64,000 nucleotides of DNA, taken from Zygnema cylindricum (taxonomy: Eukaryota; Streptophyta; Zygnematophyceae; Zygnematales; Zygnemataceae). The stretch covers positions 111,065 through 175,064 of the forward strand of contig JBBHKE010000549.1 of NCBI GenBank assembly GCA_037447655.1. The letters run 5' to 3'. Made by a program: the position numbers and the translations under genes. Shown here piece by piece: positions 11,555 to 22,621 of this stretch. The notes below the pieces were generated by a model, which saw nothing but the letters and a program-made list of their open reading frames with translations, was not told the origin of the DNA and ran no database searches. The first letter of the stretch is position 1. Each line of letters opens with the position of its first letter.

Positions 11555-14307
11555 CTGCATAGAGACGGTAAAAGACAAACGTAAGAAGGAAATTTCGAGT
11601 ACTAAAACAGAGTATAAAGTAGGAAAGTCGATTTAGTAAAATGACAATGATAAATAATAAATTTTGAGTACTGAAAAAGAGTATAAAGGAGGAAAGTCGA
11701 TTTATTAAATTGACAATCATAAGTACGAAATTTTGAGTACTAAAACGACAATGTAAGAAAATTTCGAACGGAAGTAGGAAAGTTTCAAGTGCTTAAAATG
11801 ACAAAGAAGGGAAAATTCAGGTGAAAATAGGAAGTTCCAAATAAACAACAATTGTAAGAAGGGAATTTTAAGTACTAAAATGAAAGAAGGGAACCTCAAG
11901 TCCTTTAAAGTCAAAGAAAGTACGAAGTCTCAAGTACTAAAAGGGTGTACGAAATTTTTAGTTACAACCTAAGGAGGAAAATTGGAGTTGTGGGAAAGGA
12001 TGTACTGCCTAGTAGACCATACATTTGAGTGAGAGTGCAAAAAATCACCAAATTTAGTGTGGATTTCTAACAACAGTTAACCCTAAAACGTCAAAAAATA
12101 CCCCAGAAATACCTAAAAAATACCCCAAAAAAAAAAAAAAAAAAAAAAACACAACCAACCAACCTGATGTGTTCGTCCTGTGATGAGACGAATGGTATGT
12201 TGAAATGAAACATTCTTAGGGTTTGATGGGAATGTCATCATAGCGACTCCTTCCTTCTCAAAAACAGCCAATGGGGGCAGCGCCAGCTGACGACTTTCGA
12301 GAACCTCGAGTTCGCAATAACTCCATCCTTTTTGCATTTCTGTAAATAAAAAATGTCAAGACAAAAATAAACAAATGAGCAATTAAGAACGTCAAGACAA
12401 AAATAGATGAATGAATAAATGAAGAATTAAGAATGTCAAGACAAAAATAAATAAACAAATAAATAAAGAACTCCCATCCTGGTCTTTTTGGCCCTCTGAC
12501 CACAAAATAACAAATTCTGACCAATTAATACCAATCCTTTTGTTTGTAACCCTAAAATGCACTTTGAGCTTCACAATCGTCCACGTCATTTGGACCGGAA
12601 ATAGAATCACTAACGCTAAAAATAGTCAACATACTAATTATTTCTTAATGCTAATTACTTCTTCACAATTTAGTTACCTTTACTGACAATTCGAGGAGCA
12701 TATTTTCCGGGACGCATATAGTGTACTAAAGGGCCGGCTTCTATGGTAGATGTGGTCAAAGCTCGGTAAATTTTTCTTACTTTCCTTTCCTGAAACCCCG
12801 GGAAAGATAGGAAATTAGTGAATAAGACAAATAGAAGGACAGAATAAGAAATCAGTGAATATGACAAATCACTAATTTCTAGTTTCGGTGTCAGAATCTT
12901 TAGATAAACAGTCAGAGAAGTTGAGAACAAAAACCCAAACATTTATATTACAGGTTGGGAAAGATATAAAATGAATACAAAGTGAATACAAAATTTGAAT
13001 GATTATTTATGATATTTTACCAAAGTCCGCATTACGATGTTGAATTAAACAGTCAATTGGGTACAAGGATGATAATTAAAATTCATATTTTACAAATTGA
13101 CATTACAAAAAAAAACTGAAAAATGATTGTTTTGTGATTGTTGATATGCAAAAGAGCAAAAACTGAAGCATTTTTTAATTAATAAGAAGGTCACAATGGG
13201 GTGTCCCTTCTTTTTTTTAGTCTTTTTTAAGACCCGGAAAAATATGTGACCATAAGTTAGATATAAGGTAGGATACTCGTGCACCAGTAAGAAGAGAAAA
13301 ATGAAGAAAAAGAAAAGAAGAGAAAAGTGAAGAAAAAGAAAAGAAGAGAAAAGCGAAGAAAAGAAAAGAAAAAGAAAAAGAAAAAAAATAAAATAAAGAA
13401 AGAAGAGACAGGAGACAGAAAGCCAGAGAATGAGGAGAGAAAAAAAGGAAAAAGGAGGAAAGGAAAGAGGGAAAAGACAAAGAAACAGGAGAGAGGCAAA
13501 ACGGGAGAAGATGACAAGAGCAAGAAGAAAAAGGGAAGAAAAGACATGAAGGAAGTGACAAGCAATGGAAGATGGAAGGGACGTGACAAGACATAGGAAA
13601 CGGGAAAGACGAAAGACGAAAGAATGACGAGAACAGTATAGAAGAAGAGGGTGTGGAGGGAGACAGGAGAAATAATAATACCAGGTAAAGGAAGAAACAG
13701 GAAAAATAATTGGACCAAAAAAAAGAGAAAAGATAGTGATCGATTAAAGTGTAAATATAAAAACTCGGAGACTTATACATACATACATACATTCACACAT
13801 ACATGTAAATATACATACATATGCATAAATATATTTGTAAATACATAAATGTACATATACACTAGTGTTGTATATCGGGTAAAAATTTATCGCGATAAAT
13901 CCGATATTCGACATATCGAATATCGAACGGTCAAAGGGCTCGATATATCGCTCCGGGACCAACAAAAATTATAGCGATATATTTGGTCGGAGGTCGGTGT
14001 CCGTACGGATTTAGTACAGTGAATCGTACGAAAGATCCACCCCCCCCCCCCCCCCCCCCCCCCACCACCACCACTGAGCGCGCGCCAGGGGGGGGGGGGG
14101 GGGGGGGGGGCGGTGCGCTTTTGAAAAAAAATTGATCGCGCCACTTCGATATATCGCGATTAAAATTTATCGTGATATCGGCCAATATATCGCATTAATA
14201 TTGCGATATTGAGCTCCTCGATATATTGAGGCGATATATCGATTATCGGGTACCCAAAATTAGGTACATATCGAATATCGGCAAGGGGCCTTTGATACAC
14301 AACACTA

Positions 14308-14342
<35 letters not shown>

Positions 14343-17300
14343 ATATTGTGGTACAATTGTTTTTCCCGGGAGCATAATAAGCTTCCAGGGGTGAAAGAGT
14401 ACCAGAAATAGGGTGGGAATAATTGATGCCTCACTCGAAGAAGCAAATTAAAGTGGGAAGCAAACGACTTCGTTTTCGCCAACACCACACTATTATCGAA
14501 GGAGACGAACAAAGAAAACAAAATCCCAAAAGTTAGATTATTTGCGAAAACCACACTATAAGTAAGGTAACCCGAAAAAAACCTAAAAAGCAAATTTCTC
14601 AGACCACAAAACGACTTATTTCTTCATTTTTTCGACAGTTGAGAGAGTTTGTTTTTTCCGACACTTATAAACGAACGTAAAACGAGACTAACGTCTTTTA
14701 GGAATGGCTTGCGATAAAGCGACATAGAAAAAAAAATCATTCATACATATATAGAAAGTGTGTATGAGCCCTATTTTTGGTACAAAATTGTTAAATCTTA
14801 TGAAAGAATGGAGTATGGGTCCTTCCCTTCTGGAGTAAAAGAAAAAGAAAAATCTTCTTGCATGAGTTTATGACGAATAGTTAACATCGAGCAAAAAAAG
14901 AATGGATAACTTCACAGATGACTTTAATTTTGAGTGACGCAGTGAAGTTTTAACTTGTAAGTGTGTGAGGGAGAAAGGAAGGAGAGGGGGAGAGTGGGCG
15001 AGAGGGAGAGAGGAGAGGGGGAGATGGAGAGAGGGAGAGGGAAAGAGGGGGAGAGGGAGTGATGGAGAGGGAGAGAGTAGAGGGGGAGATGGAGAGAGGG
15101 AGAGGGAGAGAGGAAGAGAGAGAGGTGTTCCCATGTAGCTTTTTACCCTTTTTCCCATTTCATATATATAATGGGGTATAAAATGGGGTAAAACTGGGGT
15201 ACAAATAGGGTAAAAATGGGTAGAAATGGGTTATAAATGGGGTATAAATGGGGTATAAATGGGCTATAAATGGGGTATAATTGCCTAAACAGTGCCAATG
15301 CCCATACGGTGGAGGAGATGGAGGTGGGTCGGTTTTTGGTCGGAATCGGAGTCGGAGCCGCGGCCGGTTTTGTGGCGCTTTATATTTCCGAGGTAGTTTT
15401 TAAAACCTTTTTGATGTTTTTTTAGCTTTTGATATTAATTTTAAATTTTTTGATGTCTTTTTAAAAACTTTCTGCTGTTTTTTTCTAACTTTTTGATGTT
15501 TTTGTAAAACTTTTTGATGTTTTATTTTAAATTTTGGATGTTTTTCTTAACTTTTGATGTTTTTTTTTTGAAAAGGTGAAAACATTGTCCAGATGAAGTT
15601 CAAAACAATGTTTAAATAATGTTTTTATAATGTTTTTATAATGATATTTAAAAACTCGCCAAACATTATCCTTTCTTACATTTGTTTTATTGCCTCTTTA
15701 TCATTTCTAAAAAAAAAAATGTTTTTTCGTTCGCTTCTGGTGATGGTTTTTTTGTTTTTGTTGTTTTTTTTTTTTTTTCCCAGGTCGCCCCAACAAAATA
15801 TAGGGGAGCTTTGGGGAGTTTGGCCCAAGTGGGGACTTGTTTTGGAATTATTGTCTCTCTATTGGTGGGAATACCGGCAGAGACAGACCCCCATTGGTAC
15901 GTTTTTTTTAAATGTATTGTTATTTTTATTATTATTTATTATTGCTATTGTTATTATTATTATTATTACTATTATTATTGTTATTATTATTATTATTATC
16001 AATGTTATTGTTTTGGTTCTTTTTTTTTCTTCTCTCTTATCTTAATCCGTGTTCTTCTTATCCACTCTCTTTTAGCGTAAACCATAAACTATTTTTCTTC
16101 TCTTCCCTCTCCCTCTCCCTCCCTCTCCCTCTACCTCTCTCCCTTGTCTAATGTTTACTGTTGAACAGGTGGCATACCATATTTTGGATTTTGCCAATTT
16201 CCTTTTTTCTTCTCTCTCTTAACTTATTCCACAACAACTCCACTGATTTTTTTTCTGAAACTTATCCCATAATAACTAGCCTCATATTTTTGTCCTCTCT
16301 CTTAGCTTAATCCGTACATATCCATATATCCATATGACTATACATGCATACATATATATACATACATACATATATATATATTTATATTTATGTATTATAT
16401 TTGTATTTTCCTCTTAAATTAAGCCCAACTCGCTCGATCGACCTATGGTGTGGCGCCAGGTGGCGTGCCATGTTTTGGATCGCGACGATTCCCGCCATCA
16501 TTTTTGCCGTGGGAATGCAATTTGCCGCCGAAAGCCCTCGATGGCTTAGCAAGGTACTCATTTTTGTTGTTTTTTGTTGTTGTTTGTCATTTTGGTTTTT
16601 GCTTTCCATATTTTGGTAAGGAATTTTTAATTTTTATTTGCATTTTTTTTTTAGGAGGTTTTAGGAGGTTTTTAAGGAATTTTTTTTTCTAGGTATATAT
16701 ATGTAAATACCTTTGTATATATGTGTACATTGTTGTTTTAGTAATGTACATTTACCAACTAAAAAGGGGAAAAAAAAGGGAAAAAAAGAGAAAGGTACAC
16801 AATTGACTCACTATTATTAGGGTTATTAGTACTAATTCGACGACGGTTTTTTGTTTTTTTTGGCCTCGGAACACCAACGGTTTTTTTTTTTTTTGTTTTG
16901 TTTTTTTGAGCCTTAATAATTTGAGTTCTATCAAAATTAGAATTATCAATACTAAAAACCCATAAAAACCCGAAAAAACCCTAAACTCAGAACTGATAAT
17001 AACTTCTTTACTCTTTACAGCAATTCAGTTTGTAAACCTATTATTTGTTAATTATTAGGGTTTTTTAGGGTTTTTTGGGGTTTTTCAGGGTTTTCCATCA
17101 TTTATTGATTATTATTATATTTCACTATTATTCCACTACATAACTATTATTAGGGTCAGGGTTTGGTTTGGGATTGGGATTGGGGTTTAGGGTTAGGGTT
17201 AGGGTTATTGTTAGGATTTCTTTTCTTTCCTCGTTTTCTTTCATTTCCTTAAAGTTAACTTTTATTTCCTCATTTTTATTTCAGGTAGGGAAGAGGGAAA

Positions 17301-20300
17301 AGGCGCGGGAAAATCTGGCGCATCTGTGGGGAGATTCCTTGGTGGAGGCAGCCATGGCGGAGCTCGACGAGGCGGAAGCCAAGGAAGGAGGGCAGGAAGA
17401 GGCCACGTGGAGCGAACTCCTCTCCCCGCAGTACATCAACGGTGAGTTATTCAGTGCGAGTGGTGAGTTATTCAGTGCGAGTGGTGAGCTATTCAGTGCG
17501 AGTGATGAGTTATTCAGTGCGAGTGGTGAGTTATTCAGTGCGAGTGGTGAGTTATTCAGTGCGAGTGGTGAGTTATTCGGTGCGAGTGATGAGTTATTCA
17601 GTACGAGTGGTGAGTTATTCAGTGCGAGTGGTGAGCTATTCAGTGCGAGTGGTGAGTTATTCGGTGCGAGTGGTGAGTTATTCGGTGCGGGTGGTGAGTT
17701 ATTCGGTGCGGGTGATGAGTTATTCAGTGCGAGTGGTGAGTTATTCGGTACGAGTGGTGAGTTATTCGGTGCGAGTGGTGAGTTATTCGGTGCGAGTGGT
17801 GAGTTATTCGGTGCGGGTGGTGAGCTATTCAGTGCGAGTGGTGAGTTATTCGGTGCGAGTGGTGAGTTATGGGGAGGGGGAGAGGGAGAGGGAGAGAGAG
17901 AAGGGGGAATGGCATGTGACTGCTGGTAAGGAGGGAGGTGAATGCGGAGGAGGGAGGGAGGAGGAGAAAAAAAAAATAACGGAATAAAAAACGAGTGTTG
18001 AACACCTGTGCTTCCCTTGCACAAATTTTATAAAGTACTTTAATTTTTTAAAATTAAAGCGATTATGTTTATTGGTAAGCAAACCAAACATCATTTTTAT
18101 CAAAGACAACAAAGAAAAACATTAAAATAAAGCCTTTAGAACATAGCATTCCCGTTAAATGGAGAAAAAAAGTAGGGATTTGTACCGGGAAAACCGTTTA
18201 GGATTGACATGGACGCGAATAAAACCTCCCTTCTCCACTATTTGATTGATATCCTTTAACCTAAGAGGTTTTTGACCCAAAGTAGGTCTTTTAATTGTCG
18301 ATAAAAAGTCGTCGGTTCCAGAATCCTCGTTATTCTCGCTTTCTTTTTCACCTGAACCCCTGACAAATTGTCTAATTTAAGCATACAAGTTACATTATTT
18401 TTATACATTACATTAATGTACATTTACATTAATTTAAATTCACATTACTTTACATTTATACATTTTACGTTCAAAACATTTTTATTATTTATCTAACATT
18501 ATTGAATATTTGCAGTTTAGGGGCTGTAGGAAGTAGTCAGAAAAAGAACAGTTTCAAGTGTACTTTAAAAGTATTTAGTACATTTTTGCGTGAATTTTAA
18601 CAGTTCTCAGTGCAATTTCTAGTGTATTTAATAGTTTTTAGCACAGTTTCAAGTGTAATTGGAATTTTTTAATACATTCTTGAGTGTATTTTAACAGTTT
18701 TCAGTACAGTTTCAAGTGTATTCTGATAGTTTTTAATACAGTTTTAAGTGGTTTAATAGTTTAATGGGGACTTGGACAATCGGAGTCTCCATAACATTAG
18801 AGGAGAATGAAAAAGAAAATGAATGTCGATAAAAAAGGGAAGATTTTTGGATAAAAAACTTGCCTTTTCTTTTTTGTCGTTTTCTTTGTTTTATATTTGC
18901 CAAAAGAGCCGAGGGAGGTAAGGCCTTATAAGCAGCATGAATGTGAGATTCTGCATGGGGGGGAGGGGGAGGAGGGATAGGAGAGTAATAAACCGCACCG
19001 AATGTAATGAGGTCCTCAACATATCTGAAATAAATCAGAACGAAACCACAAAAAATCGTGAGGGAAAAAAAAACGTTGAAAAACAATAATCAATATCTCT
19101 ACTTTCTGATATAAACCACATTTTTACTTAAATTTAATCCAGTTGATGGTCTTTAATTGATACAAACATCATTTCCCTTTTCTCTCTCTCGCTCTCTCCC
19201 TCTCTCTCTCTCTCTCTTTCCCCCTCTCTCTCTCCCCCCCCCTCTCTCTTTCAATCTAGCTGACTCTCTCCCTCTTTTCTCTCTTCCCCCCTTTGGTTCG
19301 CCATTTTTTGGCTCTCCAGAGTCTCCCTTCTGAAGACTCCTTTCTTGATGAATTTTAAGGCAACAAATTCCCTCTTCTTAAAATAGGGTTAAAAGCACTG
19401 ATAAAATCTTAGGCATTTGACAACATCCCTTTCCTTCTTCCCTCTCCTTCCCTCCCTCCCTCTCCCTCCCTCTTCTCTCTAGCTGTCCCTCTCTCACTCA
19501 TTTTTCTCTCTTTTTCTCTCTCTCTATCTTTCTCTTTCGTTCTCTACCTCTGGTATCAAGGGAGAAATTTTTAGGCATTTGACAACATTTGCTGACCATG
19601 AATGGTTAACGAATCACCCTAGAAACCTAAAAAATCTTAAAAACCTCAAGATTTTGAACCTTACTAAAACCTCTTCAAACCAGCCTGCATTGTTCTCACT
19701 GAACCCTAAAACTTCAACACAACCGGCCGTATTGTTTCTCCAAAACGAAAAGAAAGGAGAGACACAAAAAAGACAGACATAACAAAAGAGACGAAATAGC
19801 AACAAAATTAACGAGACGAAAAAAAGCGCAGAACGAGACAAAAAAAGGGAAGAACAAAAAAGGGAAAAAAGAAATGAGACCCAAAAAAAAGAGATGCAAC
19901 AAAACGAGACATTAAAGAAAATAAGGAAACGAAGAGACATAAAGAAAGTGACACACTCTTTTCTTTTGAAAAACAGAAGTTAGTTTAACTTCCTTACTTA
20001 TTTGGAAGTTGTAACATGGAGGCAACGACGTCGGTTACTAAACCTTTCCTGTCGAGGATTATATGCTCAACACGTGGCGGTAACTGAACAATGCCACATG
20101 GAGACAGTCTTGTGTACAGTTGAGAGCTGTATCAAAAGACAAAGAAGAAAACCAATTAACAAATTGTGTCCAAGTGTTTTAATTGATGGTCTTGTTATAG
20201 TCGGCATCTGGCACGTAAAAGTAGAAACCGATTAATAACTTCTGGCCAAGTGTTTTGTGTGTAGTTGGGAGCTATAAAATAAGAAAGGTATCGACGATTA

Positions 20301-21924
20301 AATCGTGACCAAGTGTTACTATTACATCTTTTTTTTTTTTTAGCTCGCACCAAAAGCTGAAAAGTAAGAAAAAACCAGGTAATAACTTCTGACTGAGTGT
20401 TTTTATTGCATCTTCTTTCTTTGTCTAGACCCTTGTGTACAGTTGGGAGCTGAAAAAAAATAAAAAATCAATAGTAAGTCGTCGCCAAGTATTATCATTA
20501 CATCTCTTTTTATTTAGCTAACACCAAAAGCTCTAAAATAAGAAAGAAACCAGTTTATAACTTCTGACCAAGTGTTTTTTACTCCTAACCTTCTGTACAG
20601 TTGGGAGGAGAAAACAAGATATGAAAAAACCAATTAATAAATTGTGACCAAGTGTTTTTATAAGCCTTGTGCATAGTTGGGAGTTGAAAAATAAGAGAAA
20701 GATCAATTGAATTGTGACCGATTGTTATTATGACATCTTCATTTTTCAGCAGACATTTCCTGAAAATAAGAAACAAATTGGTTAAAAAGTTGTGAGAGAA
20801 TGTTTTTATCTGTCTCCAGCTCAAACGCATGCTCCGATATGTTCATGTTCCAATTTAAGAACTTTTGCTTGATTGGCCACTATACCAATTGCTATGACAT
20901 CTATTTGACACCCCGACGGTTCACATTTGCGATTCGTTTTCTCTTTGGTTAGCCATGCTTGTCGTTTTTATGCAATCCTTTTTTTTTCTACAACCAAACC
21001 ATTGATGCTCAAAAAGTTTATCGATTCTGTTGTTCGCATTAGGAGGCGCGGGAGAACATCGCATGATTTATAACGAGATGCATTTGTTGCGGTAGGAGAA
21101 AAAGCGGGTTACTTTGTCAAGCACATTATTTCCACGCATTCCTACCACAACCTAAGAGATTTTGAGTGTTTCGTTCACACAAGGGGAAAAAAACATCGCA
21201 TATTTAGTACGAGATTTATTTGCAGTGGTCAGAGCTGAAGCGGGTTACTTCGTCGAGCAGGTTTATTTCCGCGCGCTCGCACCACAACCTCGGTCTACAA
21301 GGTATTTAGGGTAGATTTATCTTTCTTACTAGTTATCAACAGGACATTCGACAATGTAGTTCTCACTAATCTGATCGGGACATGTTTGTTCTCCTGCTAG
21401 ACCCTTGGGCAGCTGAAAAATAAGAAAGAAATCAATTACTAAACCTTGACCAAGTGTTATTATTCCATCTTTTTTTTTTTTTTATACCACCAAAGGCTGA
21501 AAACTAAAACAAATTGTGATCGAGTGTTTTTTTAAGCCTTGTGTAGAAAGATATTAGTTATTAAATCTTCTCCACTGCCAGCTTAACCTTAACCCTAACC
21601 CTAATCCTAACCTTAGCCCAACCCTAGCCCTTGATTTTAGAGAGTTTAATAAACTTGCCTTTTGCTTACAAACACATCCAAAGGCTCTTTTTTTCTCTCC
21701 TTGGAAATGGTTGTGTCTGTGTTTTCAGATGAAGAAACGACAAAAGTTCTCAAGTTTTGAGAAGGTACAGTTTTTGTTTGTCTGACGTTAAATCGAAAAA
21801 GAGTTTCATTCTTGTCCGTACAAATTCCTGGAAGCTTCCTGGAAAGTTGTTGGTTGCTGAAGACATGGCTGGGAAGTTGAGAAAATCCAAAAAGTGAGTT
21901 TCTGAAGCTCAAATAACTTAACAT
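11108..21924 (-). CDS. RNA pseudouridine synthase 6-like gene (RluA family), spliced, incomplete
   Basis: The likely product converts uridine to pseudouridine in RNA, probably in the plastid. Exons, in transcript order: 21924-21659 (start MLSYLSFRNSLFGFSQLPSH, Ser/Arg/Phe-rich and transit-peptide-like), 19024-18864 (YVEDLITFGAVYYS), 18351-18186 (ends GGFIRVHVNPKRFSR), 14489-14435 (VVLAKTKSFASHFN), 12789-12678 (ERKVRKIYRALTTS, LVHYMRPGKYAPRIVSK), 12339-12164 (CELEVLES, IRLITGRTHQ) and 11554-11108 (LRAQFAECGAPLVGDSMYIP, stop after DPWW). Splice phases agree at every visible junction. The order matches remembered plant PUS6 proteins (RVEDL..FG.VYY, VHVxPKRF, LLTGKTHQIRAQ, GAPLVGDSMY). The exon(s) for the conserved DKPAG and H-x-L/I-D catalytic loop, between 18186 and 14489, are not found. 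The first two introns appear to use GC donors. The family call is firm; whether the locus is functional is open. Confidence 0.8.
13270..13740. repeat. Purine-rich intronic tract
   Basis: About 450 bp of AAGAAG/GAGAAA-type sequence on the plus strand lies inside a PUS6-like intron, giving a long pyrimidine run in the transcript. Long Lys/Glu or Phe/Ser frames here are compositional artefacts. Confidence 0.8.
13863..14307. mobile_element. hAT-like MITE, 445 bp, with perfect 8-bp target duplication
   Basis: TAGTGTTGTATATCGGG at the left and GATACACAACACTA at the right are flanked by identical atatacac (13855-13862 and 14308-14315). An 8-bp duplication and TAG..CTA ends are typical of hAT transposons. 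Subterminal cgatatatcg palindromes repeat through the element, and the centre holds a C24/G23 inverted homopolymer. It sits in an intron of the PUS6-like gene. Confidence 0.9.
14040..14110. repeat. Poly(C)24 - spacer - poly(G)23 hairpin
   Basis: There are 24 consecutive C at 14040-14063, a 24-base spacer and 23 consecutive G at 14088-14110, inside the hAT MITE. Either strand can fold into a G:C stem of about 23 bp, and each arm can alternatively form G4 or i-motif structures. Confidence 0.9.
14311..14340. repeat. CA microsatellite
   Basis: A run of about 14 CA dinucleotides lies next to the right target duplication of the hAT MITE. Confidence 0.9.
14950..15125. repeat. GAGGGA-rich minisatellite
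   Basis: About 170 bp of GGGAGA/GAGAGG units on the plus strand, between the transporter fragment and the PUS6-like exon at 14435. Confidence 0.85.
15170..15285. repeat. atggggtataa tandem repeat before a splice acceptor
   Basis: About nine imperfect copies of a 12-14 bp unit (aatggggtata) run up to the cctaaacag acceptor of the first visible transporter exon. They occupy the place where a polypyrimidine tract would be expected. Confidence 0.8.
15293..17441 (+). CDS. Plastidic glucose transporter-like MFS protein, four internal exons only
   Basis: The likely role is hexose transport across the plastid inner envelope by a 12-helix sugar porter. Exons: 15293-15392 (GRFLVGIGVGAAAGFVALYI), 15784-15896 (VAPTKYRGALGSLAQVGTC, IPAETDPHW), 16460-16553 (WRAMFWIATIPAI, AAESPRWLSK) and 17285-17441 (VGKREKARENLAHLWGDS, WSELLSPQYIN). 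Phases (100, 113, 94 and 157 nt) join without error. GRF..G.G.G, the E(V)AP..YRG loop and PESPRWL are sugar-porter signatures. VAPTKYRG..G followed by IPAE-DPHWW resembles the Arabidopsis At1g05030 type more than pGlcT itself. Helices 1-3 and the entire C-terminal half are not found in the window. It is either a captured or truncated fragment, or a gene with introns larger than the window. It lies antisense inside an intron of the PUS6-like gene. Confidence 0.75.
16169..16203 (+). pseudogene. Decayed duplicate of the start of transporter exon 3
   Basis: The sequence ggtggcataccatatttt after an AACAG matches the true exon start ggtggcgtgccatgtttt after GCCAG at 16460. The upstream intron text tctctcttagcttaatccg is also duplicated (near 16035 and 16298). 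The copy lacks an open continuation and a donor. Confidence 0.6.
17190..17212. repeat. Interstitial TTAGGG-like repeats
   Basis: Three to four ttaggg units are embedded in looser ggtttttaggg-like sequence (17050-17210), in the intron before the last visible transporter exon. Confidence 0.6.
17442..17867 (+). repeat. 21-bp minisatellite made of repeated splice donors
   Basis: Twenty full units of gtgagttattcagtgcgagtg start exactly at the GTGAGT donor of transporter exon 17285-17441; a twenty-first donor-like copy is at 17862. The unit is seven codons long and contains no stop, so any of the donors keeps the reading frame and adds GELFSAS-type heptapeptides. In three units GTGAG has become ATGAG, removing the donor. 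A/G differences at two positions distinguish subfamilies. Confidence 0.9.
17868..17915. repeat. GGGAGA microsatellite
   Basis: A short purine run directly follows the donor array. Confidence 0.8.
19180..19560. repeat. CT-rich tracts
   Basis: Two (CT)n/(CTCTCC)n stretches (about 19180-19290 and 19430-19550) lie in the second half of the first PUS6-like intron. In the minus-strand transcript they are purine runs. Confidence 0.75.
20090..20800. repeat. Diverged tandem array with gaccaagtgtt and acagttgggagctg blocks
   Basis: Blocks gaccaagtgttt (20172, 20248, 20311, 20570, 20650 and others) and gtacagttgggagctg alternate every 70-160 bp. Two further units lie at 21410-21560. The array is non-coding and lies within the first PUS6-like intron. 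Confidence 0.6.
20825..21405 (+). pseudogene. Old LINE endonuclease-domain remnants (two pieces)
   Basis: Broken frames read VGEKAGYFVKHIIS near 21091 and VRAEAGYFVEQVYF near 21229, then LTNLIGTCLFSC near 21366. These correspond to IGAEAGYTVKREVS and VLTNLTGAHISS of the LINE at 53409-53820. Two homologous pieces in a row indicate a duplication before decay. Confidence 0.5.
21575..21632. repeat. Interstitial CCCTAA-like repeats
   Basis: About eight imperfect ccctaa/ccttaa/cctagc units lie just beyond the donor of the first PUS6-like exon. Confidence 0.65.
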
Positions 21925-21944
21925 TGATTTAAACTTTTCCAAAA

Positions 21945-22620
21945 CTCTGTTAGTTTACAATTTTCTGCCAATTAATTCAAATGTCACTTTATAAGTACAA
22001 TATAGAACGATAAAATGGCATTTCTTTTTTAAGCAGAGGCATTGTGAATCAATATTTGAATCTGCATTGTACAATCAAAGAACGAAATTAAAATAAAAAT
22101 GTGCGGAAATTCCGTGCGAGGGCCGCAGAATAGTGCGAATTTTTAGGAGACGCGCGTATTCGTAAAATCGTACGTGCATTCCATATTTCCATGCCATAAC
22201 GCTGTCACCACGTCATGCACATCTCGTTAATTAAGGACTCGGCTCCATAGGGCAATTTTCGGTCCAAAGCTAAGGCCGTACATCAAAGTACGATGAACCG
22301 CAAAAAATACACTCAAGAAAACTCATTGACTGCAATAGCCGCGGGACCAAGCGGCCAATTATGTTTTTACGCGTGAAGTTTTATGGTAGCAGAATAAAAT
22401 CAAGGTTCACGAAAATGCCCTTGAAATTTTTGAACAACGATTGTCGGTGGCAGATATAGTAAATGATTCGTCCAAATTTGGAAATTGATTCAATAAAACT
22501 TTTTAGACGCGTAAAACAGAAGTAAACAAAAAAGTATTATAAATGTTTTTGTTCTCCCGCAATGCCATGCGACGAGCTGGCGAATGGCTAAAATCGGATC
22601 AGTTCAGTGCATGGGCCCTA
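21945..22620. other. No gene seen upstream of the PUS6-like start
   Basis: This region would contain the promoter of the minus-strand PUS6-like gene. It holds tatagaa- and aataaaat-like A/T-rich words, but no element I can defend. Confidence 0.4.
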
Positions 22621-22621
22621 C

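Noticed and set aside
13217-13792. A 191-codon Phe/Ser/Leu-rich frame on the minus strand
   Set aside because: It arises from a purine-rich intronic tract with no domain or codon bias; overlapping frames are equally open.
17442-17867. CRISPR-like array
   Set aside because: Units are contiguous 21-mers without spacers, in a spliced eukaryotic gene.
17281-18024. A 247-codon Pro/Asn/Ser repeat frame on the minus strand
   Set aside because: It is the reverse of the 21-bp donor array. The plus-strand reading is anchored by the exon, while this one has no anchor.
21575-21632. A true telomere end
   Set aside because: Too short, degenerate and flanked by gene sequence on both sides.
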